Under the pieces are notes generated by a model that saw nothing but the letters and a program-made list of their open reading frames with translations, was not told where the DNA came from and made no database searches. A stretch of 22,994 bases of DNA from Bacteroidales bacterium (lineage in GTDB: Bacteria > Bacteroidota > Bacteroidia > Bacteroidales > UBA932): NCBI GenBank assembly GCA_017527625.1, contig JAFXPV010000045.1:1-22994 (forward strand), read 5' to 3'. Both the position numbers and the translations under genes were made by a program. Positions 1 to 7,897 of this stretch are shown here, one piece after another (within the stretch, counting starts at the first letter, position 1; each line of letters opens with the position of its first letter).

Positions 1-290
1 CGGCGGCTATAGCGGTCGCCTGTCCTGACGACCCTTCAGGAATGGCTTTCGTCAATATCGGCCTGCTTGGCGAGAATGTCTGCCTGGCCGCCCTTTCGTA
101 TGGCCTCGGATCAGTGGTTATGGCAGGCCCGGTGATGTCGCTCAACAACACCCCCGCCGCCAAGCCGTTCCTGGACCGTCTGAAGCTCAGCGAAGGATAT
201 AAGCTGCGGCTGATCATCGGCCTCGGCTATCCTGACGAAGCCCCGGCTGCACGTCCCCGCGACCTCAGCAAAATCAAATTTGTAGACTAG
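1..290 (+). CDS. Nitroreductase family protein, C-terminal part (cut by left edge)
   Basis: The reading frame is open from base 3 to the TAG at 288-290 and gives about 95 residues. The gene starts before the window; the ATG at 42 is internal. The stretch GENVCLAALSYGLGSVVM resembles the conserved helix of FMN-dependent nitroreductases, whose typical form is (Q/E)N-x-x-LAA-x-x-GLGS. After it comes a beta strand, KLRLIIGLGYPDE, which resembles the end of the flavin-binding fold. The family reduces nitro compounds, quinones or flavins with NAD(P)H. The true substrate cannot be told from this fragment. It ends 3 bases before the antiporter gene, so the two are probably cotranscribed. Confidence 0.75.
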   Translation, partial: AAIAVACPDDPSGMAFVNIGLLGENVCLAALSYGLGSVVMAGPVMSLNNTPAAKPFLDRLKLSEGYKLRLIIGLGYPDEAPAARPRDLSKIKFVD

Positions 291-293
291 GAA

Positions 294-1736
294 ATGTCTT
301 CCGGGAAAAGGATAATTGTAGCCCTCGTGCCGCTTGCAGTGCTTATGGCGGTCCTGGCGCTGGACATCGCCATCTTCGGGGCGGACTCCATACTCGGAGC
401 CTCCCAGGTGGCGCTGCTGCTGGCTGCCGGAGTGTGCATCTGGCTCTCTATGTGGCTTTACAAGATTCCGTGGAAGGACATCGAGAAGGACATTGTCACC
501 AACGTGAGCGACGTGACCCCGGCAATCCTGATACTGTTCCTTATCGGTGCCATCTCCGGCACCTGGACGATGAGCGGAGTGGTTCCCACCTTCATCTGCT
601 ACGGCATCAGGATAATCAGCCCCAAAGTGTTCCTTCTGACCGCCTGCTTGCTGTGCGCCGTCGTGTCCATAATAACCGGGTCATCCTGGACGACGATAGC
701 GACCGTTGGCGTCGCCCTGATCGGCATCGGCCACGCGGAAGGCTTCAGCGACGCAATCACCGCCGGTGCGATCATATCCGGAGCCTACTTCGGCGACAAG
801 ATCTCGCCGCTGTCGGACACCACCGTGATGGCGTCGTCCATCAACAAGGTGGGGCTGTTCGACCACATCCATTATATGTACCTGACGACAGTCCCTTCGA
901 TAGTCATTACCTTGGTCATCTTCGCGGTGCTTGGCTTCACTCACGGCGGCGTGCCCGAAGTGCAGATGGACACCTACTCGGATATCCTCTCATCGCAGTT
1001 CAACATCAGCCCCTGGCTGCTCATAGTTCCCGCTTTCACGCTCTGGCTGATCATCAGGAAGAAACCTGCCATCCTGACACTTGCCCTGTCGACACTTGCA
1101 GCGGCTGTGGCCGCCCTCATCTTCCAGCCGGAAGTGGTGCGGAGCATCGGTGAAGGCATAGCCGATGGCGCTTCCTGGAAGACGTACTTCGCAGGCACGG
1201 TCAGGATGATCTACGACACAGTCAGTCTGGACACCGGCAACATTGAAATCAACCAGCTTGTGACCAGCCGCGGAATGACCGGAATGCTCAACACCGTGTT
1301 CCTCATCCTCTGCGCTATGTTCTTCGGAGGTTGTATGCGCTCCAGCGGAATGCTTGCTGACCTTTCGCGCCTGCTTGCGCCGATGACCCGCACCCGTGCG
1401 GGGCTTGTGGGCTCGACAGTACTGACCGGAACAGCCCTCAACGGAATCGTTTCGGACCAGTATCTTTCCATCATACTCACTTCCAACCTCTATCGCGACT
1501 CCTTCGAGAAACAGGGCTACGAGATGCGGCTGCTGAGCCGCAGCGTGGAGGATTCTGCCACCGTCACTTCGCCGCTGTTCCCCTGGTCCAGCTGCGGTAT
1601 GACCCAGGCCACCATCCTTTCCGTCTCCACCCTCGCCTACGCCCCCTTCTGCTTCTTCAACCTCATATCCCCGCTGATGTCTTTCTTCATAGCTGCCATC
1701 GGCTGGAAGATACGGCATCAAAATTGCTCAGAATGA
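294..1736 (+). CDS. nhaC: NhaC-family Na+/H+ antiporter
   Basis: A 480-residue, strongly hydrophobic protein with roughly a dozen predicted membrane spans. The stretch GAYFGDKISPLSDTT (about residues 163-177) is a hallmark of the NhaC family, and TGSSWTTIAT (about 128-137) precedes it as expected. The family exchanges cytoplasmic Na+ for external H+ at the inner membrane and helps with sodium and pH homeostasis. The length is normal for the family (about 450-500). The ATG at 294 lies directly behind the nitroreductase stop. I see no strong ribosome-binding site, which is usual in this phylum. Family assignment is firm, but the exact cation specificity is inferred; malate/lactate antiporters are related. 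Confidence 0.88.
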   Translation: MSSGKRIIVALVPLAVLMAVLALDIAIFGADSILGASQVALLLAAGVCIWLSMWLYKIPWKDIEKDIVTNVSDVTPAILILFLIGAISGTWTMSGVVPTFICYGIRIISPKVFLLTACLLCAVVSIITGSSWTTIATVGVALIGIGHAEGFSDAITAGAIISGAYFGDKISPLSDTTVMASSINKVGLFDHIHYMYLTTVPSIVITLVIFAVLGFTHGGVPEVQMDTYSDILSSQFNISPWLLIVPAFTLWLIIRKKPAILTLALSTLAAAVAALIFQPEVVRSIGEGIADGASWKTYFAGTVRMIYDTVSLDTGNIEINQLVTSRGMTGMLNTVFLILCAMFFGGCMRSSGMLADLSRLLAPMTRTRAGLVGSTVLTGTALNGIVSDQYLSIILTSNLYRDSFEKQGYEMRLLSRSVEDSATVTSPLFPWSSCGMTQATILSVSTLAYAPFCFFNLISPLMSFFIAAIGWKIRHQNCSE

Positions 1737-1763
1737 TGCCCATATAATTCAATTCTGACCGAA

Positions 1764-2318
1764 ATGAAAAGATTACTTGCAATTCTTGCAGCCGCGCTTG
1801 TCACGGCGTCAGCCTTCGCCCAGAATCTCCCGGCGAAGATGAGGATGGAAATTACCGAGATCGAACAGAACGACGACGTGTATTCTGTTTTCCAATATAA
1901 AGACGACGACGGCGGCGCAGCCAGCTATTACCTGAGCCTGCGCAAGGTACGCAGCGGCTTTGACTTCTCGATAGGAGACAGTTTCACAGGCGGCATACAG
2001 GATTACGACGAGACTTGCCTCAGCATCGGCTCAAACCTGTCGCAGGCCATTGAGTTTATGGACACCCTGCTGGACCTGATCGACCAGCAGCCCGGCACAA
2101 GCGTAGAGTTCGCAAGCCGTCCGACCGTACTTCTGGAAGGTATGGGTGACTTCACCACCACCCAATGCAATGTAGTGAAAACCCTTTTCGGCAAACGCCT
2201 GGAATTCGTCTTCAAAGGCCGCGGCGACCGCACCTCCGCCCTGGATCTGACAAAAACCGACATAAAAGCCTTGAAAACCGGCATAAAATTCCACCAAAAG
2301 CTCCACCCCGACAATTAA
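1764..2318 (+). CDS. Small secreted protein of unknown function
   Basis: A 184-residue protein I do not recognise. It starts with a clear signal peptide: MKR, then a hydrophobic Ala/Leu run, then a likely signal peptidase I site after SAFA, before QNLPAK. The mature part of about 165 residues is acidic in its first half (EIEQNDD, KDDDGG) and basic near its end. It has one internal Cys in the DETCLS stretch and a second in TTTQCNVVK, so a disulfide is possible in the periplasm. I see no membrane span after the signal and no catalytic motif. It begins 27 bases after the antiporter stop and may share its transcript. The palindrome-rich region follows immediately. Confidence 0.7.
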   Translation: MKRLLAILAAALVTASAFAQNLPAKMRMEITEIEQNDDVYSVFQYKDDDGGAASYYLSLRKVRSGFDFSIGDSFTGGIQDYDETCLSIGSNLSQAIEFMDTLLDLIDQQPGTSVEFASRPTVLLEGMGDFTTTQCNVVKTLFGKRLEFVFKGRGDRTSALDLTKTDIKALKTGIKFHQKLHPDN

Positions 2319-2325
2319 GGGAAGG

Positions 2326-2404
2326 GGCACCACAAGGCCGAAGGCCCGGAGCTATGCTCCGCAGGGTTGTTAAGGGGCAGAGCCCCTTAGTAAAAAGGTG
2401 CCAG
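2326..2404. repeat. Palindrome-rich intergenic island beside tRNA-Phe
   Basis: Three short perfect inverted repeats lie in a row: GGCC-gaa-GGCC at 2336-2346, GGAGC-tat-GCTCC at 2348-2360, and TAAGGGGC-aga-GCCCCTTA at 2371-2389. The block is bounded by GGCACC at 2326-2331 and GGTGCC at 2397-2402, which are complementary to each other. I see no credible gene in it. It could be a REP-like dispersed element, a string of terminators for the upstream secreted-protein gene, or a remnant of insertion at the tRNA. Only its genome copy number can decide. Confidence 0.6.
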
Positions 2405-2412
2405 CAGGCACC
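2392..2412 (-). terminator. Second (distal) intrinsic terminator of tRNA-Phe
   Basis: Read on the minus strand, this is GGTGCC, loop TGCT, GGCACC, then five T's. It has a 6-bp G+C-rich stem, a tetraloop and a U-tract, which are the elements of a Rho-independent terminator. It follows the first terminator hairpin directly. Its 2407-2412 arm can also pair with 2452-2457 in the larger hairpin. Confidence 0.6.
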
Positions 2413-2450
2413 ACATACAAAAAGCCCAGCGTTTGCTGGGCTTTTGTATG

Positions 2451-2457
<7 letters not shown>
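2407..2457 (-). terminator. Long hairpin terminator overlapping the tRNA-Phe 3' end
   Basis: The arms 2407-2430 and 2435-2457 are complementary over 23 bp with one extra A, around a 4-base loop (2431-2434). The core on the minus strand is GCCCAGC, loop AAAC, GCTGGGC, then TTTTT, a good intrinsic terminator. The stem extends outward until its outer arm takes in bases 2451-2457, which are the tRNA acceptor 3' strand and discriminator. Termination at this position is likely; any regulatory role for the overlap is inference. Confidence 0.75.
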
Positions 2458-2523
<66 letters not shown>

Positions 2524-2542
2524 ATTGGTTAGATTGGGAGCG

Positions 2543-2573
2543 CAAATATAGGACTTAAATGCAAAACGCCAAA
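2543..2573 (-). promoter_or_regulatory. Promoter of tRNA-Phe (Bacteroidota type)
   Basis: On the minus strand, TTTG (2573-2570) is followed after 19 bases by TATATTTG (2550-2543). This matches the Bacteroidota consensus TTTG - about 20 bases - TAnnTTTG. The predicted start is about 15 bases before the mature tRNA 5' end, leaving a short leader for RNase P to remove. Confidence 0.7.
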
Positions 2574-2576
2574 AAA

Positions 2577-4244
2577 TTATTGCGGTTTTATCTTTATTTT
2601 CATTCCCGGGTATATCTTGGTATTCTTCGTAAACCCGTTCAAAGTCAAAATATCGTGCAGCGTCACACCGTCAAACTGATTGGCGATAGCCCACAGCGTA
2701 TCACCTTTCTTGACCGTATAAGTGACGTAGCCCCCGGAATTAGTCGTAATGGCCTTTGATTGCGCAGACGCCGTCGATGACGAAGTCGAAGCGGAGGCAG
2801 ATGCAGTTGAACCTGAAGAAGATGTGCTGGATGCTGACGCAGACGGCGATGAGCCCTTGCCGTAGATCCTCAGCCTCTGCCCCACCCTGATGGTATTGCT
2901 GCGCAGGTTGTTCCAGCTCTTGATGTTATTGACAGTAGTTCCGTAACGGCGGGCGATTCCTCCGAGTGTATCACCGCTCTTCACGCGGTATGTCGTATAG
3001 CTGCCGCTGCCTGTGGAGGCAACCGTACCGTTCTGTATCTGTTTCAGCTTGACAGTATTGAAATAAACGCTGTCCTTGTAGCCGTAAATATCTTTCTCCT
3101 TGTCGACGAAAGCTATGGTGTAATTGTAAGGGATGCGGAGGATGTACTCGTGCGAATCGGCAGGAATGATGTCATACAGATACTGAGGGTTCAGGTCACG
3201 GAGTTCCTCCATACTGAGGCCGATGTTCTCGCTGATCTGGCCGAAGTGCAGGTTGCGGTTGATCATAAAAGTGTCCACGTGGGCTGGCATACTCAGCTGG
3301 GCCGGGACGATGTTGTGCTCCGGATAGTAGTTCAGCACATACAGCGCTGCCACGAAAGCAGGCACATAGCCGCGAGTCTCGCGGGGCAGGTAGTTGTACA
3401 CATCCCAGAAATCCTTGCCGCCTCCGCTGCGGCGGATGGCCTTGTTCACGTTGCCGGAACCGCAGTTGTAAGAAGCTATCGCGAGGCTCCAGTCGCCGAA
3501 AATGTCATAGGCGTCACGAAGATACTGAGCTGCGGCACGGCAGGACTTGATGGGGTCGAAACGCTCGTCGACATACGAAGTCATCTCCAGATTGTAATGG
3601 CGCGCCGTGGTGGCGATGAACTGCCACATACCCTTGGCCTTGGCGCGGGACACCGCACGGCTGTTGAGGGCCGACTCGATTACGGCCATTGCCTTGAGTT
3701 CCTGAGGCAGGTCGTACTCCATAAAGATGTCCTCGAACTGAGGCATCCAGTAGCGGGCCAGACCCAGGATATTCTCGATTTTGCCCGGCATTTTCTGGGT
3801 ATACTGGACGATATAGTTGCGGATGATCGGGTTGTACGGGATCTTGATGAACGAATTCATCTTGTTGAGCCTTTCAATGAAAACGGAATCCGGAATATCA
3901 GACACCAGAACTATGTCGTCCACGTTCGGCAGCTCGAAATCGGTGCCGCTCATATCGTGCTCCACATACCATATCGACAGCAGCGAATCGGTATTGTGGA
4001 CCTCGTCAGCGAAGGGCTCGTCTACGGAGAACTCGTCGTCGTCATCTGTCATCTCGATGGGCTGTCCTTCAACTGTTATCCTGTAGAGTTCATCGTATGC
4101 AGCCTGCAGGGAGTCGAGCCTGGATTTGAGCATCTGGACAGAGTCCTGATACCTGCCGCGCCTCAATATCTGAGCCTGGCTCGCAGACGGGCATACAACA
4201 AAGATGATTGAAGAAACGAGGAATATCCGTAGTAAATTTTTCAT
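2577..4244 (-). CDS. mltD: LysM-containing lytic murein transglycosylase (MltD-like)
   Basis: A 555-residue exported enzyme that cleaves peptidoglycan glycan strands non-hydrolytically, giving 1,6-anhydro-muropeptides. It has a signal peptide (residues 1-24, cleavage after SQA) and an SLT (family 1) catalytic domain from about 150 to 290. The catalytic Glu is E190 in VIESALNS, followed by GMWQF (205-209) and the ASYNCG motif (257-262). Two LysM peptidoglycan-binding domains follow at about 418-461 and 507-553, separated by a Ser/Ala-rich linker (465-497). I see no lipobox, so it is probably periplasmic or loosely attached. It starts 5 bases after the DUF5683 gene and closes the parAB operon. 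Confidence 0.93.
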   Translation of the reverse strand: MKNLLRIFLVSSIIFVVCPSASQAQILRRGRYQDSVQMLKSRLDSLQAAYDELYRITVEGQPIEMTDDDDEFSVDEPFADEVHNTDSLLSIWYVEHDMSGTDFELPNVDDIVLVSDIPDSVFIERLNKMNSFIKIPYNPIIRNYIVQYTQKMPGKIENILGLARYWMPQFEDIFMEYDLPQELKAMAVIESALNSRAVSRAKAKGMWQFIATTARHYNLEMTSYVDERFDPIKSCRAAAQYLRDAYDIFGDWSLAIASYNCGSGNVNKAIRRSGGGKDFWDVYNYLPRETRGYVPAFVAALYVLNYYPEHNIVPAQLSMPAHVDTFMINRNLHFGQISENIGLSMEELRDLNPQYLYDIIPADSHEYILRIPYNYTIAFVDKEKDIYGYKDSVYFNTVKLKQIQNGTVASTGSGSYTTYRVKSGDTLGGIARRYGTTVNNIKSWNNLRSNTIRVGQRLRIYGKGSSPSASASSTSSSGSTASASASTSSSTASAQSKAITTNSGGYVTYTVKKGDTLWAIANQFDGVTLHDILTLNGFTKNTKIYPGMKIKIKPQ

Positions 4245-4249
4245 AAATG

Positions 4250-5170
4250 TCAGAATGTAAGGTTCATTTGAAAACCGTATGAATAATGGGAATTGGATGC
4301 GTAAAAGCGGCTGTCCACCGGCTCTATGATTGCGGGCTTGACATTGAACGACAGATCGTCGTTGACATTGAAGTCGCTCATATGGGCGAACACGTTCGCA
4401 TCGATGATATTCAGCGCATAGACTACTACCGAAGCCACTATGGAATAATCGCGGTAGCGGCGGTAGAGGTCGCGGTAGACTTTCGCCTGGGATGCGGAGA
4501 TATGGCCCGTGTAGCCGCTGCCGCTGTCGTTCGCCATATTGTATATGTAGCGGAAACGCTTGTACTGCATATCATTGAAATGATAGGTATAGGCGCATAC
4601 CATCAGTCCGCCGTACCAGATGGGGATATGCCACCAGTCGCCGTTGTAGGCCTGTCCAAGGCCTGGCAGCAAGGCTGAATAGATGGCAGCCTTGGCGGGG
4701 TCGGGCTTTTCGTGGGTAGGCAGGCTGACGACTCCGTCGAGCAGGGTGCCCCAATAGACCGTCGCAGCTCCGGCAAAGCAAAGGGCCGATACGGTAGCGT
4801 ATTTTTTCTCACCGGTGGCCGCATACTGCTTGTTGTTCTGGACTCCGAAATAAATGCCGGTGCCGATGCCGCCGTATATTATCGGCAGCTTCCAGTAGTC
4901 TTTGTTGTAGACCTGCATCACCCCCGGAAGGATAGCGTTGCTGGCCAGTGCATAGCCGGTCTTGAGAGGTTCCTTGCGCAGCAGGCCCCTGACCATCGAC
5001 TTGAAGGAGAAGCCCGACGTGGTGTCGGCGGCGACGTCGCTCTCGGGATTGACTCCGCTTTGCACATTCTGGCCGGGAGGGCCGCCGAAACTGTTGTTCT
5101 GCGTGAATTGTGCGCAAGCGCTGAAACATACAGCACACGCCAGTATTATGGATGATATGAACTTGCGCAC
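4250..5170 (-). CDS. DUF5683 domain-containing membrane protein with an internal repeat
   Basis: A 306-residue protein with a signal peptide (cleavage near SACA/QF) and several hydrophobic segments. The DUF5683 signature SALLPGLGQAYNGDWW continues into HIPIWYGG at about residues 165-188. A second, diverged copy of the same motif sits at about 78-101 (NAILPGVMQVYNKDYW, then KLPIIYGG), so the N-terminal half appears to be a duplication. The last residues (YGFQMNLTF) end in Phe. The function of the family is unknown. Its fixed position between parB and a peptidoglycan lyase suggests a role at the cell envelope, but this is inference. It starts 10 bases after the parB stop. Confidence 0.85.
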   Translation of the reverse strand: MRKFISSIILACAVCFSACAQFTQNNSFGGPPGQNVQSGVNPESDVAADTTSGFSFKSMVRGLLRKEPLKTGYALASNAILPGVMQVYNKDYWKLPIIYGGIGTGIYFGVQNNKQYAATGEKKYATVSALCFAGAATVYWGTLLDGVVSLPTHEKPDPAKAAIYSALLPGLGQAYNGDWWHIPIWYGGLMVCAYTYHFNDMQYKRFRYIYNMANDSGSGYTGHISASQAKVYRDLYRRYRDYSIVASVVVYALNIIDANVFAHMSDFNVNDDLSFNVKPAIIEPVDSRFYASNSHYSYGFQMNLTF

Positions 5171-5180
5171 CTGTGAACTG

Positions 5181-6089
5181 TTAAATGATATTGTTTTCCA
5201 GCGCCCTCAAAAATCGTGCGATTTCTTCGTCGCCTTTGAAACGTATTGTCATACGCCCGCTGCCGTCAGCCCCCCTTTTCAGGGAGATGTCGTTGCGGAA
5301 ATATTTGCCGACTATCTCGAGGACACGGTAATATTCGTCAGGCATCTCTTTCGGCACCTGCGGCTCTTCCTTGTCGATGCCCAGCAGCCGGTCGTGGACT
5401 TTTTTCTCAAGCTTGCGGACAGACCAGTCGCCGGCCACACATCTCGTGCACATCTCCATCTGGCTCTCCTCGTCGGGCAGCGAAAGCAGCGCCTTGGCGT
5501 GGCCCACTGAAATGCGGTCCAGTTTGAGAGCCTTCTGGATCTCCACCGGCAGGCTGAGAAGCCTGAGGTAATTGGCCACGGTCGCCCTCTTCTTCCCTAC
5601 CCTGTCAGCCATCTGCTCCTGGGTGAAGCCGCATTCCTCCATAAGACGGCGAAAACTGAGCGCAGTCTCTACCGCATCCAGGTTCTCGCGCTGGATATTC
5701 TCCACGATGGCCATTTCCAGCATTCCGGAATCGTCGGTCTCACGTATGTAAGAGGGGATCGTCTTCAGACCGGCCATCCTGGCGGCGCGGAAACGGCGTT
5801 CGCCGGAAATGATCTGGTATCTGCCTTCAGACACCTTGCGGACGGTGATGGGCTGGACTATACCTATGGAACGTATCGAATCGGCCAGTTCGTTGATCGA
5901 CTCGGCGTCAAAAGAAGTGCGGGGCTGGTAGGGATTCGGCTCAATCTCATCCAAGGACAGCTCCACGCCGGCAGACACCTGCTTGGCGGCGGAAGAAATT
6001 GCCTTTTCGCTGTTGCGCTGAATAGTTTCCGCATCCTGGAGCAAGGCGCCGAGCCCTCTTCCGAGTGCGTTCCGTTTGGTTGTGGACAT
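5181..6089 (-). CDS. parB: ParB chromosome-partitioning protein
   Basis: A 302-residue CTP-dependent DNA clamp that loads at parS sites and spreads, marking the replication origin for segregation by ParA. It begins with the ParA-interacting GRGLGALL stretch (about 10-17). The ParB/Srx domain follows, with NPYQPR (52-57) and the CTP-binding GERRFRA (96-102), then ENIQREN (130-136). A helix-turn-helix for parS recognition lies at about 155-181. The C-terminal part (about 250-302) should dimerise. Its length is normal. Its ATG lies 1 base after the parA stop, so translation is probably coupled. I found no parS site in the window. Confidence 0.96.
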   Translation of the reverse strand: MSTTKRNALGRGLGALLQDAETIQRNSEKAISSAAKQVSAGVELSLDEIEPNPYQPRTSFDAESINELADSIRSIGIVQPITVRKVSEGRYQIISGERRFRAARMAGLKTIPSYIRETDDSGMLEMAIVENIQRENLDAVETALSFRRLMEECGFTQEQMADRVGKKRATVANYLRLLSLPVEIQKALKLDRISVGHAKALLSLPDEESQMEMCTRCVAGDWSVRKLEKKVHDRLLGIDKEEPQVPKEMPDEYYRVLEIVGKYFRNDISLKRGADGSGRMTIRFKGDEEIARFLRALENNII

Positions 6090-6090
6090 A

Positions 6091-6858
6091 TTATGAGTTC
6101 TTTTTTACTATTTCCTGAGCCAGGCTCATATAATTGTTGGTGCCGGAAGAAATCACGTCATAAAGGATAGCCGGCTTGCCGTGGGACGGAGCCTCGCTGA
6201 GGCGGACGTTACGGCTTATCATAGTCTTGAACACCATATCGGCGAAATGGCTCTTGACTTCCTCCACCACCTGGTTGTGAAGCCTCAGGCGGCTGTCGAA
6301 CATCGTGAACAGGAAGCCTTCGATGGAGAGGGACGGATTCAGCTTGTTCTGCACAAGCTTGATGGTATTCAGCAACTTACCAAGGCCTTCGAGGGCGAAG
6401 TATTCGGGCTGGACAGGGATGATCACGCTGTCCGCCGCAGTCAGGGCATTGACGGTGATCAAGCCCAGTGAAGGAGAGCAGTCGATGATGACATAGTCAT
6501 ACTCGTTCCTGAGCTCTGCGAGGCAGTCCTTGAGCACTGACTCGCGGTTGTCTACATTCAGCAGCTCGATTTCGGCACCCACAAGATTGATGTGGGAAGG
6601 CACGACCTGCAGATACTGCAGTTCGGTGTCCAGCAGAGTTTCAGAAATGTCGATCTGCCCTATCAGCACTTCATACAGGGTACGCATCGAATCTGAATCC
6701 GGATTGAAATTCAGGCCGGAAGTCGTATTCGCCTGAGGGTCGGCATCTATCAACAATGTCTTCTTCTCCATCACGGCCAGAGATGCTGCCAGATTGATTG
6801 CAGTAGTGGTTTTCCCCACTCCTCCCTTTTGATTTGCTATGGCTATTACCTTTCCCAT
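6091..6858 (-). CDS. parA: ParA chromosome-partitioning ATPase
   Basis: A 255-residue deviant-Walker ATPase that binds DNA as an ATP dimer and, with ParB, segregates the origin region. The deviant Walker A motif KGGVGKTT is at residues 11-18. [12 protein letters not shown] (switch I/A' region) and [10 protein letters not shown] (Walker B) follow as expected. I chose the ATG at 6858 because the protein from there begins [13 protein letters not shown], the usual ParA start. The frame stays open to 6978, but those 40 extra residues look nothing like the family and would overlap the divergent kinase gene. It is the first gene of the parA-parB-DUF5683-transglycosylase operon. Confidence 0.96.
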   Translation of the reverse strand: MGKVIAIANQKGGVGKTTTAINLAASLAVMEKKTLLIDADPQANTTSGLNFNPDSDSMRTLYEVLIGQIDISETLLDTELQYLQVVPSHINLVGAEIELLNVDNRESVLKDCLAELRNEYDYVIIDCSPSLGLITVNALTAADSVIIPVQPEYFALEGLGKLLNTIKLVQNKLNPSLSIEGFLFTMFDSRLRLHNQVVEEVKSHFADMVFKTMISRNVRLSEAPSHGKPAILYDVISSGTNNYMSLAQEIVKKNS

Positions 6859-6890
6859 TTCTTCAAAACACTGGTTAAATCTATATCTGG

Positions 6891-6898
6891 CAAATTTA
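6891..6898 (-). promoter_or_regulatory. Candidate -7 element upstream of parA
   Basis: Minus-strand TAAATTTG fits the Bacteroidota -7 consensus TAnnTTTG and lies 32 bases before the parA ATG. No good TTTG box is found at the expected distance upstream, so this is a weaker call than the tRNA promoter. Confidence 0.45.
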
Positions 6899-6905
6899 TA
6901 AAATC

Positions 6906-6937
6906 TTTGCTTATATTCCTTAAATATGCTACTTTTG
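6906..6937 (+). promoter_or_regulatory. Promoter of the lipid kinase gene
   Basis: TTTG at 6906-6909 is followed after 20 bases by TACTTTTG at 6930-6937, an exact fit to the Bacteroidota consensus and spacing. It lies about 35 bases before the ATG at 6973, which supports that start over an upstream in-frame ATG at 6829 inside parA. Confidence 0.65.
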
Positions 6938-6972
6938 AGAATAGCGAAAATTTCGGCATAGCGTCTAACACA

Positions 6973-7896
6973 ATGCAAGACACCTGGAAAGCAATAGTCA
7001 ACCCCAACGCCGGAAGCGGCAGGGGCGGCGAGGAATGGGAAGAAATAAGCGATCTTCTAAATGCGGCCGGGATACGATTCTCAAGCGCTGTCTCCCAATT
7101 CAAATACAATTCTATCGACCTCGTAAAGCAAGCCTATGAGGAAGGCTACCGGAAATTCATCGCCGTGGGCGGCGACGGCACCATCCACGAAGTCGTCTCG
7201 GGCATAATGAGCCTCAACCGCAACGACCCTGACGTAATCCTTGCAGTGATTCCGATCGGAACCGGCAACGACTGGGGGCGCGAATGGGGTGTGACGACCG
7301 ACCACAGACAAGCTGTCGACCTGATAGTCAAAGGCAACACCAAGGTCCAGGACCTGGCTGAAGTCCATTCCCACAGGCTGGGCAAGGAGGTCACCAGATT
7401 TATGGTCAACATCGGCGGCCTGGGCTTCGACGCCAACGTCTGCTTCAAGGTAGACAGCTACAAGGACGAAGGCAAGACAGGCAAGAGCCTTTATGTACAG
7501 GGCCTTGTCAAGGCTTTCTTCGGCTACACCAACAAGCGTTTCAAGATAGTTGCCGACGGCCGTACGCTCTACGAAGGAAAAGTCTTCTCGACCGCTTTCG
7601 GCATCGGCAAATTCTCCGGAGGCGGAATGATGCAGACCCCCGAAGCCCTGCCCGACGACGGCCTGCTGGAAGTCACCGTCATCAAGAAGATCCCGAAGAT
7701 CAAGGTTCTCTTCAACATCAAGAAACTCTATTCCGGAGATATCTATTCCATCAAGCAAGTGATCCACACCAAGGCTAAGGAGGTACACGTCGAGACTTTT
7801 CCTATAGCCAAAGTGGAAGTCGACGGAGAAGCCGTGGGTTTCTGTCCGGTCACTGTCACTATGATCCCCCACGCCCTGCGCATCATAGTTCCGTAG
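6973..7896 (+). CDS. Diacylglycerol kinase family lipid kinase (YegS-like)
   Basis: A 307-residue soluble kinase of the DAGK catalytic family, which phosphorylates diacylglycerol or a related lipid alcohol with [12 protein letters not shown] (10-18) forms the first nucleotide-binding loop. GGDGT (66-70) is the hallmark motif, and [10 protein letters not shown] (94-103) completes the active site. The second, beta-rich domain follows from about 110 to 300. The start at 6973 gives a protein that begins directly at the conserved KAIVNPNAG strand; an upstream in-frame ATG would run back into parA. It is transcribed divergently from parA. Its stop is 1 base from the stop of the convergent gene. The exact lipid substrate is not known. 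Confidence 0.9.
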   Translation: MQDTWKAIVNPNAGSGRGGEEWEEISDLLNAAGIRFSSAVSQFKYNSIDLVKQAYEEGYRKFIAVGGDGTIHEVVSGIMSLNRNDPDVILAVIPIGTGNDWGREWGVTTDHRQAVDLIVKGNTKVQDLAEVHSHRLGKEVTRFMVNIGGLGFDANVCFKVDSYKDEGKTGKSLYVQGLVKAFFGYTNKRFKIVADGRTLYEGKVFSTAFGIGKFSGGGMMQTPEALPDDGLLEVTVIKKIPKIKVLFNIKKLYSGDIYSIKQVIHTKAKEVHVETFPIAKVEVDGEAVGFCPVTVTMIPHALRIIVP

Positions 7897-7897
7897 G

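Noticed and set aside
6859..6978. N-terminal extension of ParA by 40 residues
   Set aside because: The extension is not family-like, crosses the candidate -7 element at 6891-6898, and reaches into the divergent kinase gene. The ATG at 6858 gives the normal ParA start.
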